From Desulfurococcaceae archaeon (GTDB lineage Archaea; Thermoproteota; Thermoprotei_A; Sulfolobales; Desulfurococcaceae): a stretch of DNA of 64,000 bases. The notes beneath the pieces are model-generated. The model ran no database searches. It saw only the letters and a list, made by a program, of their open reading frames with translations, and was not told the origin of the DNA. The DNA is taken from positions 59,385 to 123,384 of the forward strand of contig JAPWUD010000002.1 of NCBI GenBank assembly GCA_028275705.1, read 5' to 3'. Shown here in pieces: positions 1 to 9,164 of this stretch (position 1 is the first letter of the stretch; each line of letters opens with the position of its first letter). The translations under genes and the position numbers were made by a program.

Positions 1-633
1 GACTATTTTGTTCCTAGCCATAGTGATCGCTGTAATAGAGTTCACAACAGCGTTTAATGCTAGCTTTAGCCATCGATAGAAGTCAATGTTATTTGTTAGC
101 CTAAAATCTAAACCTCCAGTTCTAAAAAGCGTTGCTAGCTCAAATAACTCTGGACATGGTGTTTTACGAGAGCCAGCAATGACTACTCCTCCCCCATGGT
201 ATAGAATCCTACTCCGCGAAACTCTCTCAGCGCCATAATAGACTACACCGGCAGCGACTTTACCATGGATAATGAACTCCTCTGCTTTCTCCAGGCTTCC
301 AAATCCATTTTGAAGCATTAGGAGGACTCCGCCTGGATCAAGTATTTTTCTCGCCAATAACAAACTCTCATCCACGTGGTATGCCTTTACAGCGTTAAAT
401 ACAAAGTGGCATTTATCAATAGGGTTGGAGGCGCTCCTAGGGGTTATAGGTACTAGTACTTCTTGACCCCGGGGTTTATCTATAACGAGTAAGCCATGAT
501 TCTCCTCGATTTCCCTAATACTCTCCAAGCTTGAATAATACACTGGAATAAACCTAACGCCACTTCTATATAGATAATAAGCGATTACTCCTCCAACCGC
601 TCCCCCTCCAATAACACACACTTCGTTAACCAA
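1..633 (-). CDS. panE: 2-dehydropantoate 2-reductase (ketopantoate reductase), partial
   Basis: Reduces 2-dehydropantoate to pantoate with NAD(P)H, a step towards coenzyme A. The frame is open from a TTG at 633 to the left window edge (211 codons), so the C-terminal part is missing. The N-terminus has the Rossmann dinucleotide motif IGGGAVGG at about residues 7-14, and further on the KCHFVFNAVKAYHV and LQNGFG segments typical of the ApbA/PanE family. The TTG lies one base after the TAG of the upstream regulator gene, with GGGTGA about 8 bases before it, so the two are almost certainly co-translated. The specific substrate is inferred from family resemblance; another ApbA-family ketoacid reductase is possible. 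Confidence 0.82.
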   Translation of the reverse strand, partial: MVNEVCVIGGGAVGGVIAYYLYRSGVRFIPVYYSSLESIREIEENHGLLVIDKPRGQEVLVPITPRSASNPIDKCHFVFNAVKAYHVDESLLLARKILDPGGVLLMLQNGFGSLEKAEEFIIHGKVAAGVVYYGAERVSRSRILYHGGGVVIAGSRKTPCPELFELATLFRTGGLDFRLTNNIDFYRWLKLALNAVVNSITAITMARNKIV

Positions 634-634
634 G

Positions 635-1504
635 CTAATTCACCCGTATCTCGCTGAGGATCTCTAGTAGGCGGCTTGGTGAACTTGCAAATATATATGT
701 GACAGGCTCTAAGCCCATGCCCCCTTGATCGCATATTGCATCAGGCCTATTTACAGCTGTTATCTCGATACTCCTCCAGAATTCATCCATGCTCCTATGT
801 GGACCCGTCTCCAATACACTCAAACCCATTCTTCTCAGTTGATTGGGTATGTCATTAAAGTTCTTTATGTTCACTGCGTATTTAGCATTTGGATTATACC
901 TCGCAACTATGCATAATACACGTGCTAAATGCCTACTCCCACCATACATTGGTACTCCATATATTGCTAAACCCGTGGATGTTCTCATTATTCTACCCGT
1001 TAAGCCTATTACATCTCCAATTCCACGGGGATGTCTCGGTGCATAGACAAAATTACACCCAACTTCCGGTATGAGTTTTTCAAATCCAGGTATTGCAATG
1101 ATCTTGTGGAGTAAACCCCTATAATACTCTATTTCAGGGTCTCTTAGCTCGCCTTCAATACACATATATGAAAGTTCCTTCTTCAAAGAGCAGACAGCTC
1201 TAAGCGACAGTATATTTATAACCATGTGGGATGTTATAGTGAACTTATCGTATTGATCGCTAACTACCAGCTCTGAAAGCATTTCAATATAGTGGTCAAT
1301 GAGGCTCCTCGATAAACCAACACGGTCAAGCTCTCTATAGTAATAGACAACATCTCTCTTCAAAAGCCTACTAATCATGGGCTGAGTTATCTCTAAGTAG
1401 CGTGCAATTCTACGCTGACTAACACCCATACTACTCAATTTGTGGGCTAGAATACCCCTTAGATTCGGGAGGATTACCGTGGTTGCTACTTCGTGTACTA
1501 GCAT
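635..1504 (-). CDS. thiR: HTH-ThiN transcriptional regulator (ThiR-like)
   Basis: Residues about 1-55 form a helix-turn-helix (SQRRIARYLEITQPMISRLL). The C-terminal ~170 residues match the ThiN thiamine-phosphate synthase fold (APRHPRGIGDVIGLTGRI, GVPMYGGSRHLARVLCIVARYNP, and the closing DQGGMGLEPVTYIFASSP). In archaea this HTH-ThiN arrangement is known as the thiamine repressor ThiR, in which the ThiN domain senses thiamine phosphate rather than catalysing. I chose the ATG at 1504 because family N-termini begin this way and GGTG lies about 9 bases upstream; an in-frame ATG at 1519 would add five residues. Its start lies inside the end of the upstream gene and its stop nearly touches panE. 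Direct control of panE is inference; no operator was identified. Confidence 0.78.
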   Translation of the reverse strand: MLVHEVATTVILPNLRGILAHKLSSMGVSQRRIARYLEITQPMISRLLKRDVVYYYRELDRVGLSRSLIDHYIEMLSELVVSDQYDKFTITSHMVINILSLRAVCSLKKELSYMCIEGELRDPEIEYYRGLLHKIIAIPGFEKLIPEVGCNFVYAPRHPRGIGDVIGLTGRIMRTSTGLAIYGVPMYGGSRHLARVLCIVARYNPNAKYAVNIKNFNDIPNQLRRMGLSVLETGPHRSMDEFWRSIEITAVNRPDAICDQGGMGLEPVTYIFASSPSRLLEILSEIRVN

Positions 1505-2132
1505 CTCTAAATACACCATTACTAATAGTTAGTAATTTATCGCGCTGCTTATCAAGCTTACTAGACACTAAGTCTGCGAGATTAATGATTTCCCTTAAAA
1601 CACCTAGCTCCCCAGTAAACACCTCTTCATACTTCTCCATTTCATTCATTAAATCAATAACTCTATCTAGAGTCGTGAATACAAAGTTCTTAAAATTCTC
1701 TTTATCGAAGTGAGAGAAGTGTTCTTTCACAGCGAGTCTTCTCAGTGATTCAAGAATACTCCTTGGCTCAAGGCTTCTATACTTTATTAGTAAAGCCTTA
1801 ACTCTCGGATCCCTTGTCTCAACTCCGAGAAACTCCCCGAGAACGCTTCTAACGGCTTCAATATCTGTAAACCTCCACCATGTTTGGTTTGATGAAGTAT
1901 ATGACTTCTCAATAACCCCTAGTTCTTTCTCTAACACTCTGAGTATGTTAATGGGGTTGTAGTTGAAGCCCATTGAAGCAAGCTTTAAGACCAAGTGTTT
2001 ATAGCTGAAGTCACCGAGTCTATGGTCTATTAAGGGGTCTTGAGCTAACTCATACATAGCTCTGAGTAAGACTACTGCCTTCTCACCATACTTCTCAGTG
2101 AAGAACTTCAGAGCATCAATTGTATTAAGCAT
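1431..2132 (-). CDS. Conserved-looking protein of unknown function with winged-helix-like N-terminus
   Basis: 233 codons from an ATG. I do not recognise the family. The first ~100 residues are helical, with a pattern that could be a winged helix (KHLVLKLASMGFNYNPINILRVLEKELGVIEK followed by a WWRFTDIEAVRSVL strand-helix). The rest is a long charged helix likely to form a coiled coil (about residues 130-205). The last ~25 residues are low-complexity and overlap the regulator gene downstream by 74 bases in another frame, an unusually long overlap for this genome. That tail may be real, or may come from a frameshift that removed an earlier stop. It is divergent from the ABC transporter operon, with a shared ~80-base promoter region. 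Confidence 0.6.
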   Translation of the reverse strand: MLNTIDALKFFTEKYGEKAVVLLRAMYELAQDPLIDHRLGDFSYKHLVLKLASMGFNYNPINILRVLEKELGVIEKSYTSSNQTWWRFTDIEAVRSVLGEFLGVETRDPRVKALLIKYRSLEPRSILESLRRLAVKEHFSHFDKENFKNFVFTTLDRVIDLMNEMEKYEEVFTGELGVLREIINLADLVSSKLDKQRDKLLTISNGVFRDASTRSSNHGNPPESKGYSSPQIE

Positions 2133-2215
2133 AGACTAAACTACCCTTGTGTAAATTAGAGTGGTATTACTATTAAATACCCATACACTCTAATTCTCCA
2201 CGAGGGGTATTACAA

Positions 2216-2938
2216 GTGTCCATTATTGTGGATGTTGAGAATGTCTGGAAGGTATATGGAAAGATAGAGGCTTTAAAAGGGGTTTCTCTAAGAGTGCGAG
2301 AGGGAGAGATCTACGGACTCGTCGGCCCTAATGGAGCCGGTAAAACCACTTTATTGAGAATTATAGCGGGGTTGGTTAAGCCAACAAGCGGATCTGTCCG
2401 GGTGGGTGGAGTAGACCCCTATAGAGACTTCCTTGAGGCGAGGAGTTTTATTAGTTATCTCCCAGAGGAGGCAGGGACCTATGATTTCCTAACTGGTTAT
2501 GAACACTTACTACTATACGCTAAGCTCTACGGGCTGGGGAAGAGTAGTATTGAGTATGGCGCTGAGTTATCTGGACTAGGCGAGAGATTATGGGATTTTA
2601 CGAGAAACTACAGTAAGGGCATGAAGAGGAGACTTCTACTAGCGCTTGTCTTAATGACTAAGCCTCGTCTAGCACTACTAGATGAACCAACAGCTGGCTT
2701 AGATGTACACGCGAGTTTGTCAATTAGGAGAGCTATTAGGAGACATGTTGAGGGAACAAAATCAACGGTCATGGTTAGTAGCCACAACATGCTGGAGATC
2801 GAGTATTTGTGTGATAGAGTTGGATTAATATCCGGGGGTAAAATACTGGCAGAGGGTAGTGTAGAGGAGCTACTATCTAGGTACAATGCCCGCAATCTCG
2901 AAGAGGTATTTGAAGTAGCCACAGGTGGATTAGAGTGA
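2216..2938 (+). CDS. ABC-2 type transporter, ATP-binding protein
   Basis: Nucleotide-binding subunit of a drug/glycan/Na+-type ABC-2 exporter. Walker A GPNGAGKT is at residues 37-44, the signature is the variant YSKGMKRR (about 132-139), Walker B LALLDEPT is at 152-159 and the switch His lies in VSSHN (190). The Q-loop position reads YLPEE, as is common in ABC-2 ATPases. Start is GTG 2216 with GAGGGG about 10 bases upstream. The stop overlaps the permease GTG by four bases (GTGA), indicating one functional pair. The exported substrate cannot be told from sequence; co-transcription with glucan enzymes downstream suggests a glycan or polymer role, which is inference. Confidence 0.9.
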   Translation: MSIIVDVENVWKVYGKIEALKGVSLRVREGEIYGLVGPNGAGKTTLLRIIAGLVKPTSGSVRVGGVDPYRDFLEARSFISYLPEEAGTYDFLTGYEHLLLYAKLYGLGKSSIEYGAELSGLGERLWDFTRNYSKGMKRRLLLALVLMTKPRLALLDEPTAGLDVHASLSIRRAIRRHVEGTKSTVMVSSHNMLEIEYLCDRVGLISGGKILAEGSVEELLSRYNARNLEEVFEVATGGLE

Positions 2939-4179
2939 GGTCTAAAGATATTATTAAAACACTTCTCTGGAAGGAGACAAGGGAAATAAGTAGAGATAGG
3001 AAATTCCTTGCTACAATTATTACAACACCCATACTATCGCTTACAGCTATAGCTTTTCTCACAGCCACTCTACTATACTACCAGCCAACAGTCATCGCTA
3101 TTGTCTCACAAGATAATGGAGAGGGTGCTAATTGGTTTGTAAATAACGTCTTGAACTACCTCGTGGGCAGGGGATACGTGGTGAGCACTACGACAAGCCT
3201 CGAGAGTGTATTGAGAAACATGACCATAGACTTAATCGTAGTTATACCCGAGGGGTTTTCAGATAATTTGACTAGAATAGATAGAGTGTGCTATATTGAA
3301 GTAATCAAGCGCACGAGTGTATCGGAGGATAGAGTTAGTAGAGCAGAGGAAGATGTAAAAAATGTGGTTTCATCTCTTTCCCAGGCGGTTTCATCATCCA
3401 AGATCAAGGAGCTTGGATCCAAGGCTGGTATTCCAGATATAAATGTTGAGGCTGTGCGGAACCCTATACAGGTAAAAGTACCCATCTATATATCTCCAAC
3501 TGGGGAACCAGCTAAGCAAGAGGATGTATTAAGACCATTCATAGCTAGATTATTAATTCTAACATACTCATTCATAGTAACCCCAGCTGCTACATATATA
3601 GTGGACGGCATTGTTGGGGAAAGAGAGAGGAAAACCATGGAGATGCTACTAGCTTCTCCAGCTGGTTTAAAAGAACTGATTGTCTCCAAGATAATGGCTT
3701 CATCACTCATAGGATTAATATCATCTCTTTCAGACCTCGCGGGCCTACTACTATACTATGGGCTACTAGTCGTTGCTCTTGGAGCATGGTTTCTAGCAGT
3801 CTTCGACCCAGTCCTCCTATTGCTTCACTCATTTACTGCTTTTCTATCAATACTCGTAACTGTATCTATATCTCTACCATTCATTACGAGGACTAAGGGG
3901 ATTAGATCAGCTAGTAATCTCGCTAGTTTATTCTCAATCCTGGGTTTAGCTTTCTACGTAGCTGGCTGGGTAATAGACTTCTATAAATTACCAAGTGAGA
4001 TTCTCAATCCACTATTAATAGTCCCGTATACACACTCTATTCTCGCCATACAGAGCTATGTATATAGAGACCTATACACATCGATTAGGAGTATAATGAT
4101 ACTACTCGCACTATCCACTGTATTACTCTACATATCCCTAAAAACACTAGATAGGGAGAAAGTTCTGTTAGCTAAGTGA
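2935..4179 (+). CDS. ABC-2 type transporter, permease protein
   Basis: Membrane partner of the ATPase just upstream. It has one N-terminal transmembrane segment (about residues 25-48), a large external loop of ~170 residues, then about five more membrane segments in the C-terminal half. The conserved ABC-2 membrane motif ERERKTMEMLLASPAGLKEL follows the second membrane helix, a hallmark of the NatB/YhaP-like permeases. Start is GTG 2935, overlapping the ATPase stop codon. The long external domain is typical of NatB-type exporters rather than of simple polysaccharide exporters of the TagG kind. The gene ends 13 bases before the kinase-like gene, so the cluster probably continues as one transcript. 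Confidence 0.87.
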   Translation: MRSKDIIKTLLWKETREISRDRKFLATIITTPILSLTAIAFLTATLLYYQPTVIAIVSQDNGEGANWFVNNVLNYLVGRGYVVSTTTSLESVLRNMTIDLIVVIPEGFSDNLTRIDRVCYIEVIKRTSVSEDRVSRAEEDVKNVVSSLSQAVSSSKIKELGSKAGIPDINVEAVRNPIQVKVPIYISPTGEPAKQEDVLRPFIARLLILTYSFIVTPAATYIVDGIVGERERKTMEMLLASPAGLKELIVSKIMASSLIGLISSLSDLAGLLLYYGLLVVALGAWFLAVFDPVLLLLHSFTAFLSILVTVSISLPFITRTKGIRSASNLASLFSILGLAFYVAGWVIDFYKLPSEILNPLLIVPYTHSILAIQSYVYRDLYTSIRSIMILLALSTVLLYISLKTLDREKVLLAK

Positions 4180-4192
4180 ACTTGACTCATCA

Positions 4193-5632
4193 TTGGTGTC
4201 TCTTTTGGTCATTGAGGAGATCATGGAAAAAATAGAGCAAGACTACCTCCCTAGGGCTAGATGGTGGCCGTGGAAAAGCGAGTTGAGAAGAGTGGATATT
4301 CAAACATATGAATGTACTAATAAACTACACTATTTACTATTAAGGCATGAAAACCAATTATTCCAACTACCATTAATTCAACTAGATGAAATCCCCTTGG
4401 AATTAAAACCACGTGGCTTCTGTGTAAATGGAAAATGCTTCGTTGAAGCAGAGTACACTCCATGGTATCCAGGGGAATTCCTCAAGTTATCAATGGCGGA
4501 TTATAGGCAGGTCTCAACTCCAATAAGCAATTTCACGGTTCAATCAGCGAGACCCCTTACAATGGAGTCTACAAATGCTATTGCTATGTATGAAACAAGC
4601 TGTGAGGCACTGGTATTAAAGAGCTATAGACTAATCCCGGGTTTTAACATTGAAGCAAAAATACTAGAACACCTTGGTAGGAGGAACTATAGGTATATTC
4701 CAAGAATACACGGCATACTCACTTATGGAAACAAAGCCTCCGGAATATTAATGAGCTATGTCAAAGGCGTTGGAGATGGAGGTACACCATTCTATAACTC
4801 CCTCGTAAACTACTTGAAAAACCTTAGGGATTCGCACGAGATTGGTTTAGCCGCTAAACTAGGTGTAGTTATCGCTGAGCTCCACATATACCTAAACACT
4901 GATCCCCCTGACAAATTCTTCGGTGTTGAAGAAGTAAATGATCGAGATTTAGCTCAATGGACTTCGAGAATTGAGAAAATGTACACAAGTGCGTTAAGGA
5001 GGCTTGATGAAGTAGTACAAGAGCTCGAAGAGCCCCAGCACAGCGAGCTTAGCTACTGGAGATCAATAGCTGAGAAAGCCGGGGAATTAGTGGAAGACGC
5101 TATTGATAAAATTCATAGATTATACACTAGTGGATTAAAAGCCAGGATCCATCAAGACCTCCACCTTGGTCAAATGATCTATACTGGCGATAATGTATTG
5201 GACTTCGTAATAACGGACTTTGAGGGTGAGCCTGGTAGATCGACCGAGGAGAGGTTAATGAAGGAGCCTCTATTGAGGGATTTAGCATCAATGATTAGGA
5301 GTTTTCACTACTTATCACACGCTGCGATAATGAACTCTATGAATAAGACGCGCCACGAAGTAAGCCTCATTATGACTAGAGGTGACCCTTCTCGGGATTG
5401 GAGATTTAAGCACATTGTTTCAATGACTTATAGTTACTTAGCTAGAATGTGGAATACCCCGCTTATGGGTTTTATAGTTAAGTCACCATTGGAGATTTGG
5501 CATTATCTATATCCATGGATTATTGAGAGGGCAGTATATGAGTTTTACTATGAGTCTCACTATAGGCCCCTCTGGTGTTCAATACCCATAGTAGGATTGC
5601 TTGAAGCGAAGAGATATCTACTAGCACGCTAG
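4193..5632 (+). CDS. Maltokinase-like kinase (aminoglycoside phosphotransferase fold)
   Basis: The protein resembles maltokinase (Mak/Pep2) and the kinase half of TreS-Mak fusions. The N-terminus has the signature LPRARWWPWK, the middle has KSYRLIPGFNIEAKIL and the GDGG.PF segment, and the kinase active site is HQDLHLGQ (His320, Asp322) followed by the metal-binding DFEGEP (Asp342) and LLRDLASMIRSFHY. Maltokinases make maltose 1-phosphate from maltose and ATP. Start may be TTG 4193 or, more likely by ribosome binding site, ATG 4223 (GAGGAG just upstream). It sits between an exporter pair and two GH57 enzymes. No GlgE or TreS, its usual partners, is visible here, so the true substrate is open. 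Confidence 0.75.
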   Translation: MVSLLVIEEIMEKIEQDYLPRARWWPWKSELRRVDIQTYECTNKLHYLLLRHENQLFQLPLIQLDEIPLELKPRGFCVNGKCFVEAEYTPWYPGEFLKLSMADYRQVSTPISNFTVQSARPLTMESTNAIAMYETSCEALVLKSYRLIPGFNIEAKILEHLGRRNYRYIPRIHGILTYGNKASGILMSYVKGVGDGGTPFYNSLVNYLKNLRDSHEIGLAAKLGVVIAELHIYLNTDPPDKFFGVEEVNDRDLAQWTSRIEKMYTSALRRLDEVVQELEEPQHSELSYWRSIAEKAGELVEDAIDKIHRLYTSGLKARIHQDLHLGQMIYTGDNVLDFVITDFEGEPGRSTEERLMKEPLLRDLASMIRSFHYLSHAAIMNSMNKTRHEVSLIMTRGDPSRDWRFKHIVSMTYSYLARMWNTPLMGFIVKSPLEIWHYLYPWIIERAVYEFYYESHYRPLWCSIPIVGLLEAKRYLLAR

Positions 5633-5678
5633 TTATTAACCTCTCCCTCTTTAATCTCGTTGAAGGGTTGATTTAGTA

Positions 5679-7226
5679 ATGCCTAGTATAGTGTTATTTT
5701 TCGAAGTTCACCAACCATACAGGCTCGGTAGAAATATATACGCTAAACTCATAGAGAAGTCGCTTAAAGGGAGGCTTGATCAAAACGATCTAGAGGAAGC
5801 CATATTTGACAACGAGCTGAATAGATATGTGTTGAATAGAGTAGCTGATCGATGTTATATTCCAGCGACAAAGATAATCATAGAGAACATTGAGAGATTT
5901 AAAAACACAAGTAAACCATTCAAAGTAACTTTCAGTATTAGTGGTGTGTTATTAGAGCAGGCTGTGAAGTGGAGGAGAGATGTTATTGAAGTATTCCAGA
6001 GAGCAGTTGAGACAGGTATGGTTGAATTAACTGAGCAAACATACTACCACAGTATGGCTGCGTTCATGCCATACTATGGATTCGAGGAGTTGAGAGAGCA
6101 GATCTTGGAGCATAGGAGAATAATCCAAGAGTTATTCAACTACACGCCACTATCAATTGAAAACACTGAGTTTACATATAATAATGACTTAGCCTGCTTC
6201 CTTGAAAACATGGGTTATAAAGTAGTGTTAACGGAGGGTGTTGAATGGGTTCTTGGTTGGAGGAGTCCTAATTACGTCTATAGAGCTAGAGACTGCGATA
6301 TACGGGTTCTAACTAGGAATTATAGGTTGAGCGATGACATTGGTTTTAGATTTAGCGATAGGAAATGGGATCAATACCCACTAACCGCGGATAAATACGC
6401 ATCTTGGTTGTCTGCAACACCAGGCGACATTATTTTAATAGCGGTAGACTATGAGACGTTTGGAGAACACCACTGGCCTGAAACAGGCATTTACGAGTTC
6501 CTTAGGTGGCTTCCAATCGAGGTTGGGAAGTACTGGAACCTGGAGTTTACAACACCCATGGAGGTTATTGAGAAGTATCAACCTAGAGATATATATGACG
6601 TCCCGCCATGGACTACGATAAGCTGGGCTGATGAGAGGGATTTATCTGCTTGGTTTGGAAATGAGCTGCAGATTGAGGCTTTCAAGATCCTTGCTGATCT
6701 GAGGCCCTATATTAGGGCTTTAGAGAACCCGGGGTTGTTGAGAATTTGGAAGAAATTGACTATAAGTGACCACTTCTACTACATGGCTACAAAGTTTGGT
6801 AGTATTGGTGAAGTCCACGCCTATTTTTCACCATATAAAAACGCCTCTATTGCATACTCTCTATTCATTGAGGCTATTGGTGGACTACTACAAGCTGTTG
6901 TTGAAGAAGTAAAGGAGAATCCCCGGAGGATTCTGAGTAGGCTTGAAGTACCGGGTGAAAGGGCATTTTACTTCAATCTACCAAGTGGTGAGTATGTAGG
7001 GGTTTCTGCGAGGTCTATTAGGGAGCTATTGTTAGCTCTCGAGAAAGCACCCTTGGAGTCCATATTGTTCCACTTAAATCGCGGCGACATAGAGAGATGG
7101 GTTAGCGATGTATTCTATGCAAGGGAGTTAGCAGAGGAGATCGCAGAGATTAGGGGTGAACCGGGCGATATTAATGAGAAGCTTGATAAATTGAAGAAAG
7201 CTATTAAGTTATGGATTACTGAGTAA
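5679..7226 (+). CDS. GH57 family alpha-amylase-like glycoside hydrolase
   Basis: Glycoside hydrolase family 57, alpha-amylase type, 515 residues. Family motifs are in order: FEVHQPY near the N-terminus, the nucleophile segment ENTEFTYNND (Glu164), and the acid/base segment DYETFGEHHWPETG (Asp257), with the C-terminal helical domain TISDHFYYMATKFGS characteristic of MJ1611-like amylases. No signal peptide is seen, so it acts in the cytoplasm on intracellular glucan. Start is ATG 5679. It lies 46 bases after the maltokinase-like gene and 3 bases before the next GH57, and the run of five genes to glgA has very short gaps. Substrate chain length cannot be judged from sequence. Confidence 0.88.
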   Translation: MPSIVLFFEVHQPYRLGRNIYAKLIEKSLKGRLDQNDLEEAIFDNELNRYVLNRVADRCYIPATKIIIENIERFKNTSKPFKVTFSISGVLLEQAVKWRRDVIEVFQRAVETGMVELTEQTYYHSMAAFMPYYGFEELREQILEHRRIIQELFNYTPLSIENTEFTYNNDLACFLENMGYKVVLTEGVEWVLGWRSPNYVYRARDCDIRVLTRNYRLSDDIGFRFSDRKWDQYPLTADKYASWLSATPGDIILIAVDYETFGEHHWPETGIYEFLRWLPIEVGKYWNLEFTTPMEVIEKYQPRDIYDVPPWTTISWADERDLSAWFGNELQIEAFKILADLRPYIRALENPGLLRIWKKLTISDHFYYMATKFGSIGEVHAYFSPYKNASIAYSLFIEAIGGLLQAVVEEVKENPRRILSRLEVPGERAFYFNLPSGEYVGVSARSIRELLLALEKAPLESILFHLNRGDIERWVSDVFYARELAEEIAEIRGEPGDINEKLDKLKKAIKLWITE

Positions 7227-7229
7227 TGG

Positions 7230-9158
7230 GTGTGTGATTTGCCATCAAACTTTGTATTTCTAATACACTTCCACCAGCCAATAGGTCAATTACGTAGTGT
7301 GATTGAGAGAATCTATGAGAATAGCTATAAGCTACTACTCGACATATTTAGAGAGTATAGTGATTTAAAGTTTGCAGTTCACATTAGTGGACCCCTACTA
7401 CTCTACATGAGGGAAAACCACCCGGATTGGCTCCAGGACTTATTAAAACTAGGTGATTATGGAACCATAGAGTTTGTCGCTGGAACAATTAGTGAGAGCA
7501 TACTCCCCCTTGTGCCGGGAGATCTTAGGCTTACACAAGTATTGAAGTATATTGAGGTATTTGAGGGTATAGCCGGCTACAAGCCACGTGGATTCTGGCT
7601 ACCTGAGAGAGTATGGGAGCCGTGGCTACCGGAGGTCTTGGGTAGAGCTGGGCTTGAATACGTTGTCATCGATGATGCGACATTGAGGAAGACTGGTTGG
7701 TCTAGTGAGAAAACCAAGTATGCTTGGTTAACCGAGGAGAGCGGTTATGTTATCAAAGTATTGTTTATTGATGAGAGGTTAAGATATATTCTACCATGGG
7801 AGCACCCTGACCGCGTAATAGATTACATTGCTTCATACTCTGGGGATCCAGATGCGCTGTTACTATGGGGTAGTGATGCCGAGAAGTTTGGAGAGTGGTG
7901 GGATCGTGAGAGTAGTAAGTGGTGGCTAAGGGACTTCCTTAGTAAATTGAGGTTTGAGAAGCGCATTGAAATAACTCACCCCTCCGAGTACCTTAGAGAG
8001 CACGGTGTTAAGGGTCTTATATACCTCGATACAGGAAGCTATGATAAAATGCTCGAGTGGAGCGGTGGTTTCTTTAGAAACTTCCTTGTGAAATACGCTG
8101 AGAGTAATAATATGCATAAGAAGGCGCTATGGGTTAAGAGGAAGATCGATAGAGCGAGGGATAAAGTTAAAGAAGCACCATTAGACTACCTACTAGCCTA
8201 CTGTAATGATGCATACTGGCATGGATTGTTTGGCGGCATTTACTTAATGCATTTAAGACAAGCTATATATGAGGAGCTCATTAGATCAGAGAGAAGCATG
8301 GAAGAACTCATGGGATACTATAACTCCAATGGAGTGAAGAGAATTCTATTAGACTTCGACTACGATGGCTCAGATGAATTACTAGTGGAGTCTCCACTAT
8401 TAAACCTATACATAGACTTAGGGGATGGAGGAACCCTCTTTGAATTAGACTACAAGAAGCCCGGTCTAGAGCACAACTTCCAGGATACAATGACTAGGTA
8501 TAGAGAGCCATACCTAGAGGGATATAGATTAAACCCAGATTGGTATAGGAGAGTTAGTTGGAGGCTACACATCTGGGGTTCTGAAACAACAATACATGAC
8601 TGGATGTTTAACACGCCATTTAGAGATATGAGTGATATTGCTCAAGCTAGACACCACGTAGCATTTACAGAGGATCCACGGATATTCCACATTAGGGGTT
8701 TTGGAGGAGTGTACTACCATGGTGTAAAGGCCTCAACTATACAAGTTGAGAAAACCATTAGGTTGCTGAGTCAAGGCTACATTGTTAAGATCACTTTGAG
8801 AAACCATGGTGAATCCATTGTTAAGGGTAAGGTGGGTTTTGAATATCACCTCGCTTGGAAAGTAGATAGAGATCAGGGTAGACCATCTTGGTTTAGTGTT
8901 AATGGAAGAAACTACGATATCACATACTGGTACACTGGTAGAGCATCAAGTATAGCTCTACAGTCAGCTACACATCCAGCCACTATTATTAAAACAAGTA
9001 AACCTATCGAGATGTGGGTTGCTAGACTAACGAGTTATGCTAGGACTGAAAAGGGCTTAATGGAGGTGCCTCAAGGACTTGGAGTAATGCTCGTTGAGCA
9101 AGTTGAGTTAAATAAAGGGGGTCTCTTCGAGCTAGAGATCGAGCATGTCGTAGAGTAG
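7230..9158 (+). CDS. GH57 4-alpha-glucanotransferase-like enzyme
   Basis: 642 residues, the size of Thermococcus litoralis 4-alpha-glucanotransferase. The N-terminal (beta/alpha)7 barrel carries HFHQPIG, the nucleophile in FWLPERVWEPW (Glu126) and the acid/base in WGSDAEKFGEWW (Asp216); these fit Glu123 and Asp214 of the T. litoralis enzyme. The C-terminal half (about 370-640) is the beta-sandwich domain usual in this subfamily. It transfers alpha-1,4-glucan segments and is expected to be cytoplasmic, remodelling maltodextrins. Start is GTG 7230, three bases after the previous stop; TTG 7239 is an in-frame alternative. It is followed after six bases by glycogen synthase. Confidence 0.88.
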   Translation: MCDLPSNFVFLIHFHQPIGQLRSVIERIYENSYKLLLDIFREYSDLKFAVHISGPLLLYMRENHPDWLQDLLKLGDYGTIEFVAGTISESILPLVPGDLRLTQVLKYIEVFEGIAGYKPRGFWLPERVWEPWLPEVLGRAGLEYVVIDDATLRKTGWSSEKTKYAWLTEESGYVIKVLFIDERLRYILPWEHPDRVIDYIASYSGDPDALLLWGSDAEKFGEWWDRESSKWWLRDFLSKLRFEKRIEITHPSEYLREHGVKGLIYLDTGSYDKMLEWSGGFFRNFLVKYAESNNMHKKALWVKRKIDRARDKVKEAPLDYLLAYCNDAYWHGLFGGIYLMHLRQAIYEELIRSERSMEELMGYYNSNGVKRILLDFDYDGSDELLVESPLLNLYIDLGDGGTLFELDYKKPGLEHNFQDTMTRYREPYLEGYRLNPDWYRRVSWRLHIWGSETTIHDWMFNTPFRDMSDIAQARHHVAFTEDPRIFHIRGFGGVYYHGVKASTIQVEKTIRLLSQGYIVKITLRNHGESIVKGKVGFEYHLAWKVDRDQGRPSWFSVNGRNYDITYWYTGRASSIALQSATHPATIIKTSKPIEMWVARLTSYARTEKGLMEVPQGLGVMLVEQVELNKGGLFELEIEHVVE

Positions 9159-9164
9159 TGTGAG

